A stretch of 64,000 nt of DNA, from the NCBI GenBank assembly GCA_037892935.1, contig JAYXKI010000008.1:1178001-1242000 (forward strand). Direction: 5' to 3'. Shown piece by piece: positions 58,968 through 64,000 of the stretch. The notes under the pieces are model-generated. The model did not search any database, was not told the origin of the DNA, and saw only the letters and a program-made list of their open reading frames with translations. The position numbers and the translations under genes are program-made. Numbering within the stretch: the first letter of the stretch is position 1; each line of letters opens with the position of its first letter. This DNA comes from Phlebopus portentosus (taxonomy: Eukaryota > Basidiomycota > Agaricomycetes > Boletales > Boletinellaceae).

Positions 58968-61320
58968 TTAGGCCGTGGCAGCCGCATCGAAACTTACACC
59001 CTGCGCAAGGGGCGCCGAGTCGCTGAAGTTGATCGTGCAGGCGCTCCAGCGGACGTACTGCTTCCAGGCGTCGCCGCCGGACTCGCGACCCCAACCAGTG
59101 CTCTGGTCGAAAGAACAGAAATGAATGTGAATTAGTTAAAGCTTGAGAGTAGAGGAAGGAGAGGGAGGAAGGAAGGAAGGGACGAACGAACCTTGTTCCC
59201 GCCAAAGGCGGCTCCGATCTCCGCTCCACTCGTTCCGACGTTCACCTACAAAAAGCCACATATCAATCAACACACGTTTTTTGAGCCTTCACCAAGGGTT
59301 AAGACAAGTGGAGACTCACGTTGACGATCCCACAATCACTCCCCCGCGGACCGATCCATCTCCCAACATTCCTGACATCTCGCGTCCAGAGACTGCTCGA
59401 CAGCCCCTGCGGGACGGCGTTGTTCCACTCGATGGCCTCTTCCAGCTCGTCGAACACGCCGACTTGGAGGATGGGCGCGAAGATCTCTGTGCGCCATAAC
59501 TCCTGTGCCCCGGAAAGCTCTGATTTCGAGCTGCTGGCGGATGTGTCGGAGGAGAGGGAGGCCGAGAGAGGCCGAGCGATCGTCGGCTGGACGTAATTCC
59601 CCCTCTCAAGCGGTCCTTCCAAACTCTTCCCATCATACGCATTCCCGCCGACTAAGATCTCACTCCCACTCTCCCTCAGTCTCTTCACAGCGCTCCCATA
59701 CATCCCAACTGCATTTCGCGTATGCAGGGGAGCAAGGAGCGTCTTTCGATCCAGCGGGTCTCCCGGTCTCAGCGTCTCGTATAGCCGGAGGAGGGACGAG
59801 AGGACGGAGGAGGAGATGGAGCGGTGCAGATAGAGACGGCGAGTGGAGGTGCAGCGCTGCCCGGCAGTCCCGACTGCGCCGAAGAAGATGGCGGGGATGG
59901 CGAGCGAGAGGTCAGCGTCGGGCATGACGATGGCGGCTGCAAACAGCATTAGCATAACAAAAGTGGACTACACAAGGGGGGGGAGGTACGTTGTGGCGAG
60001 TATAGGGAGGGATAGACGTACCATTGTTCCCTCCTAGTTCAAGCAAGACTTTCCCGAAGCGAGATTGAACGGCATTCGCGACTTTCTTTCCAGTCTCCTC
60101 GCTCCCAGTGAACGAAACTATCGAAAATCAAAATTCCAAGTCAATCGAAATCCCGACTGAAAATCGAGCCAAGAGAAAGGGGGGGGGGGGGGAAGACACC
60201 CACTTACCCATATCAACCTCCTTACTCCCCGTGATCGCCTCGCCAACATCCTTCCCGCCGGTGACAAGGCTCGCAACAGCTCCAGGCAAGGCATTCCGCT
60301 CTAAGACCTCCGCGATTATCTTCGTCACTGCGATTGAACAGAGCGGCGTGGTTGGAGAGGGCTTCCAGAGGGTTGCGTTCCCGGCTGCTAGGGATAACGC
60401 GAGATTCCTATTGAAGTAGAAAGTAAGTAGATGGATAGTTAGATACATGTGGGTGGAGAGGTAGTTACCAGCCGTAGACTGCGACGGGGAAGTTGAACGC
60501 TGATAGGACGCCGACGACTCCGAGAGGGTTCGGTACTTGAATTGAGTTAATATGAAAGCCCGGCAAAAAATAGAATAGAATATAAAACGTACCTTCGAGA
60601 ATAGTATGTCCTGATCTCTCGGAATTGACGACGTTCCCGTTCATCATCATCGATAATCCAACTGCATAGTCACACTGTCGAGTTATAAAGTACGTCTTCA
60701 GCTTCCGAGTCTCCCTTTCTCTGAAAAACGACACTAGAACTCACGATGTCGATGAACTCCTGCACCTCACCCTCGCCCTCGGTCCTGATCTTTCCCATCT
60801 CAAGTGATACAAGCGCACCGAGTTCATCTCTCTATTTACTCTGGATTATTAGCTTCTTTTCAAAAGTTGTGTGCACCACATTCAAGAAATGAACTAACTG
60901 ACTTTGCGTGCTAGTGCTTCGCGAATCTGGCGGAGGATCTCACCGCGTTTGGGTGCGGGGACGTCACGGAAGGTTTGAAATGCTTCGCGCGTTTTTGAGA
61001 GAATTGCTTGCATCTCTTGCGGGCTCGCCTTCATTCAATGGACACAATAAGCAATTGTAATATATTATAGAGTGGATGATACATACGGAACGAACACGAG
61101 CTAGGACTTCACCTGTTGCAGGACACACGCTCTCAGAAACTTCACCACACCCTCCCCAAGTCCCATCATACACGCCGGGTAGCTCTACACCATCCGAAGT
61201 CGGGATGTCAAGCGCGCCAAGGACGTTACGTGCTCTGCTCGACAGGCACCGTGTAGTTGAAAGACGGGTTCTCGGTAAGGTCAGAGACCCTCGAGATGAA
61301 ATGCGAGCAAGCCTATGCAT
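58968..61320 (-). CDS. ALDH7-type (antiquitin) aldehyde dehydrogenase, likely mitochondrial
   Basis: NAD-dependent aldehyde dehydrogenase of the ALDH7 / alpha-aminoadipic semialdehyde type. Ten exons give 565 residues. ATG 61320; the first about 30 residues ([20 protein letters not shown]) are Arg/Ser-rich without acids, as in a mitochondrial presequence. Landmarks: [70 protein letters not shown] (general-base Glu), [12 protein letters not shown] (nucleophile Cys), [34 protein letters not shown] and LAQGV near the end. Introns: 61029-61086, 60832-60902, 60675-60744, 60536-60592, 60408-60468, 60118-60207, 59937-60021, 59246-59319 and 59103-59191. Known relatives oxidise aminoadipate semialdehyde and betaine aldehyde; the fungal substrate is not fixed by sequence. 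Intron 6 holds a run of 14 G on the plus strand (60179-60192). Confidence 0.93.
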
Positions 61321-62916
61321 GTTTGCTGCTAACCGATGGTGGTGGATAAGAGCGGGGAAGCGCGAAAATAAAGTTTTGAAGAAGCAGCGCCACCGCCACT
61401 GATTCAAAATACAAGTTCCGCCCGAGGGTCGCGTTTTCGCGACGCGGTAGGGGCACGTGATGAACTTATTACGTGACGGTGTGTCACTGTTTAGTAAGTG
61501 TGACGTGATGTAACTCAACAGTTGCAGTTGTTCAAGCCAAGCTCTAGCTCTCTGACTGACTCGTGGTAACCTTGTTAACATGACTCGGACTCCTATCAGA
61601 GACCAGGACTTCGATTCGAGAAATCTTTCCCTCAAATGCGTGTAACGGTTATCGGTGTGTGCTGGCATGCTGGCGAGCAATGGCCACCGATCAGGGAACG
61701 GTGAGCCTCGAGGTGATATAACGGCGTTCACAAGGTAAGTAGTACGCTTCTCGTGTTATTCCCATAGAGTCGTCCGTAACATGACTTCCATCTCAGCACT
61801 TACAGTAATACGATACGAGCTGTTCGTGGGAGCGGGTGGAAAAATGTGACGAAAGATAATTGGATAAGTGGACAGGGACAGACCTAGGAGAGTGCTGTGA
61901 TGAGAGTAAGAAGAGGATAATAGGAAAATAAGGATGTATGTATGAATTTTTTGGAGAATATTATAGAGAATTACACGGTGAGTGAGAGAAAAAAGGTGTG
62001 AATGTGTCGTTGTTTGGTGTTTGGTTTGGCACGGCACGGCCTACTCGTACTCGTTGGTACTGGTGGCACGCTCCGTCTTCCGCAAGCACAAGCACAAGCA
62101 CGGGCATAGGCGCCTATTCGTCTGCTCTTACCACCATCATCTCCCTTTGTTTCCTGCTACTTGTGCTCTCAAAGATACCGTCACTGCTGCTGGAGTGTCG
62201 AGCGAGTCACCGAAGAAATTTTCATCGTCGTCGTTGAGGTGTCCCATCAGAATCGCTGCGAAAAGGCGTGCCGCGTGTCACGTCTGCTTGGGCCTCTCAC
62301 AAACATCGACAAGGCCATCCTACTCTTTTTCCTTCTCATCTTCTTCTTTTACCTTAGCTGCCATCTTCGACGCTCAACGACAGAAGAGGGAAAGAAAGGG
62401 CTGAAGTTGACGCAAAGTTGTCGCTTTGCCTTCGTCGTTAGTGTCACGCTTTCAGACTACGACGCCTACGACGCCCGCGAACGACTACTGACAACGGCGC
62501 GACAAAACAAATTTTCTAACAGCTCAAGGCCTTTCTCTCTCTTATTGACTTCGCCTAGGCGTAGCGGAGAACGCCTTGGAGTTGTGCGTGATATTGGTGA
62601 GTATTTCTGTCCGGGCGTGTCACGTCGTGGACGCTGCCGTTCGACGACCAACCAGGTCTCACCGTCTCACATCACAAATCAATTCTGATTTCCTTTCGAC
62701 TTTCAACAGCGTAACGTCTGTCTTTCGTGACACGAGAAAGGCTGGAGTACCCAGGTATTTTTCAAACCGGGCATCACCACAGTGGAAAAGGCCGTACAGT
62801 ACATCCGTGATCGTGGCGGGCGTCAGCGCATCACAAAAACAAGCAGGAAATTGACAAATAAATATTTCTCAGCACTACTTCGACTCTACTTCGACGTCGA
62901 CTTGATACGGGCTTAG
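61321..62916. other. Divergent intergenic region
   Basis: About 1.6 kb between opposite start codons. CACGTGA and ACGTGAC motifs near 61454-61480 and GTCACG near 62617 could bind bHLH or bZIP factors, by resemblance only. Open frames here (for example 62161-62688) lack recognisable features and are not called. Confidence 0.45.
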
Positions 62917-64000
62917 ATGTCAGGGAAGGAACCACCGAAGGGACCGCGGGCGCTTCGTGCCTCAGGCGGGACGCCGCCGGCAGGACTTTCAAATCACCAT
63001 CATCATCATCTTCCGCCGCATTTTCAGACTCAACCAACAGCCTCGAGTAGTCGACAACACTTTTCTTCTTCTCCCTCTACTTCGAGCTCGGGAATAGGTG
63101 TAGCGCCTCCAACAGGTCCGCGTAGTTTATTGAACGGGCTTGCTGGTCCTGGTGTTGGGAGAGTGCAGATCCTTGCGGGACCTGCATCTAAGGCGTATGT
63201 GAATGGGTTCATGGGAGGGCGTGCGCCGCCTTCGGGTCCGAAGGGTAAGGGCGCGGCGAGTCCGCTAAGTGGTCACTCTGGATCGCTGCAGACGGGGAGC
63301 GCGTGGCCGAATGGACGGCCCCCGCCTACTGGGCCGAGCGCGCTGATGAATAGCCAGAGATTGGCTGGCGTTAATGGTGTCGGAGGCGCTGGGATGAGTT
63401 CGAGTCCGAGTCCTATTGGGAATTTGAACGGGAGCGTGTCGAATGCACCTCGAGCGCCGATTTCGTTCTCGCTTCCAGGGTCGAGCTCGAGTTCGTCGGC
63501 ATCAACGTCGAAACAACCGCAACCACCTCCATCTTCAGCAGAGCGTCCACCTTCTCCGTCGTCCTCACCACCACCGTCGCCGCCACCCCCGTCTTCGACT
63601 CTACCTCACCTACTGAACGGCGATGCACCTCCACGACCGCCGTCTTCGACACCACCCCCACCAGCCGGTCCTCCACCAATGCGAAGCCCGCCTCCACCTC
63701 CACCGGCCGAAGTTCCCAATGACCGGTCGCCGATTAGCATCAAATTACCGATGACTACACCGCACGAACCGAAGATCGCGCCTCCACCTCTACCGCCTGG
63801 TCCTCCGACCCTTGAACCTCTTGCTGCTACTTCTGTCGGAAAAAAGGAATCGGAACGTGAACGCGGATGGGTAAGAGAGAAGGAAAAGGAGAGGGAAGGG
63901 AGATCTGAACCGAGGCCTCCGTCTATTGCTCCTCCACCATTGCCTCCTCCCGACCCACGACTTGCTTCCTTGCCTCGACACCATCACTCTAGACCGAAAT
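62917..64000 (+). CDS. Proline/serine-rich low-complexity protein, 3' partial
   Basis: Open without a stop from ATG 62917 to the window end (361 codons). N-terminus MSGKEPPKGPRALRASG, then a histidine tract, repeated P-P-x-G-P-R/S motifs (PPTGPRSLLNGLAG, PPSGPKGKG, PPTGPSALM), serine tracts, long polyproline stretches, and a charged helix-like segment ESERERGWVREKEKEREG near 63850-63900. No folded domain is reached. Comparable PPKGPRAL-type leaders occur on some large basidiomycete chromatin or RNA-associated proteins (SET1-like proteins came to mind), but I cannot confirm this and give no symbol. An upstream TTAG just before the ATG could also be a splice acceptor, so the true start may lie further 5'. 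Confidence 0.7.
   Translation, partial: MSGKEPPKGPRALRASGGTPPAGLSNHHHHHLPPHFQTQPTASSSRQHFSSSPSTSSSGIGVAPPTGPRSLLNGLAGPGVGRVQILAGPASKAYVNGFMGGRAPPSGPKGKGAASPLSGHSGSLQTGSAWPNGRPPPTGPSALMNSQRLAGVNGVGGAGMSSSPSPIGNLNGSVSNAPRAPISFSLPGSSSSSSASTSKQPQPPPSSAERPPSPSSSPPPSPPPPSSTLPHLLNGDAPPRPPSSTPPPPAGPPPMRSPPPPPPAEVPNDRSPISIKLPMTTPHEPKIAPPPLPPGPPTLEPLAATSVGKKESERERGWVREKEKEREGRSEPRPPSIAPPPLPPPDPRLASLPRHHHSRPK

Noticed and set aside
60179..60192. Run of 14 G as a possible G-quadruplex or telomeric trace
   Set aside because: It lies inside ALDH intron 6 as a plain homopolymer; no telomere-type repeat is present.
62161..62688. 175-codon plus-strand frame
   Set aside because: Overlaps competing frames of similar quality and shows no family feature.

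Overview
This window is nuclear DNA from a filamentous fungus, most likely an Agaricomycete (mushroom-forming basidiomycete). Genes carry many short GT-AG introns (about 47-120 bases), gene spacing is compact, and the families present fit that group: fungal DUF6534 seven-helix proteins, TPR-CHAT proteins, IRE1, cohesin SCC3 and JIP5. No bacterial-style operons, CRISPR arrays, rRNA or tRNA genes were recognised.

Layout. 1-17.7 kb is mostly housekeeping: a 5'-truncated IRE1 (+), a serine-rich membrane protein (-), an acidic small protein (-) divergent from the ribosome-biogenesis WD40 gene JIP5 (+), a first DUF6534 gene (+), and cohesin subunit SCC3/STAG (-). 18-40 kb is a duplicated accessory region: a secreted calcineurin-like phosphoesterase (copy 1, -), an MFS transporter (+), a second DUF6534 gene (+), then on the minus strand a 1431-aa membrane-anchored TPR-CHAT caspase-like protein (28.5-32.8 kb), a second phosphoesterase (33.2-35.7 kb) and a decayed second TPR-CHAT copy (36.2-39.5 kb). 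40.2-42.2 kb holds an alpha/beta hydrolase (+). 43-57.7 kb is an array of six more DUF6534 genes. A convergent pair is followed by a roughly 5-kb tandem duplication in which each unit carries two genes; one gene is cut at a 233-bp TA-flanked inverted-repeat element. 58-64 kb returns to conserved genes: an ALDH7-type aldehyde dehydrogenase (-) and the start of a proline-rich protein (+) that runs off the window.

How the parts may relate. IRE1, SCC3, JIP5 and ALDH7 are independent core functions. The accessory middle holds expanded, young, repeat-rich families typical of fungal recognition or environmental-response loci. The most interesting object is the TPR-CHAT protein: a short N-terminal membrane segment on its own exon, 18 near-identical 45-residue repeats, and a C-terminal CHAT protease-like domain with an intact His/Cys pair. 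This is the layout expected of a self/non-self or stress sensor coupled to a caspase-like effector, but that role is inference.

Quality note. Several strongly conserved genes (IRE1, JIP5, SCC3 twice) need a one-base correction to keep the conserved frame, mostly next to short homopolymers. Residual indel errors in the assembly are the simplest explanation. The second TPR-CHAT copy differs: besides indels it has an in-frame stop made by substitution, so it is called a pseudogene.
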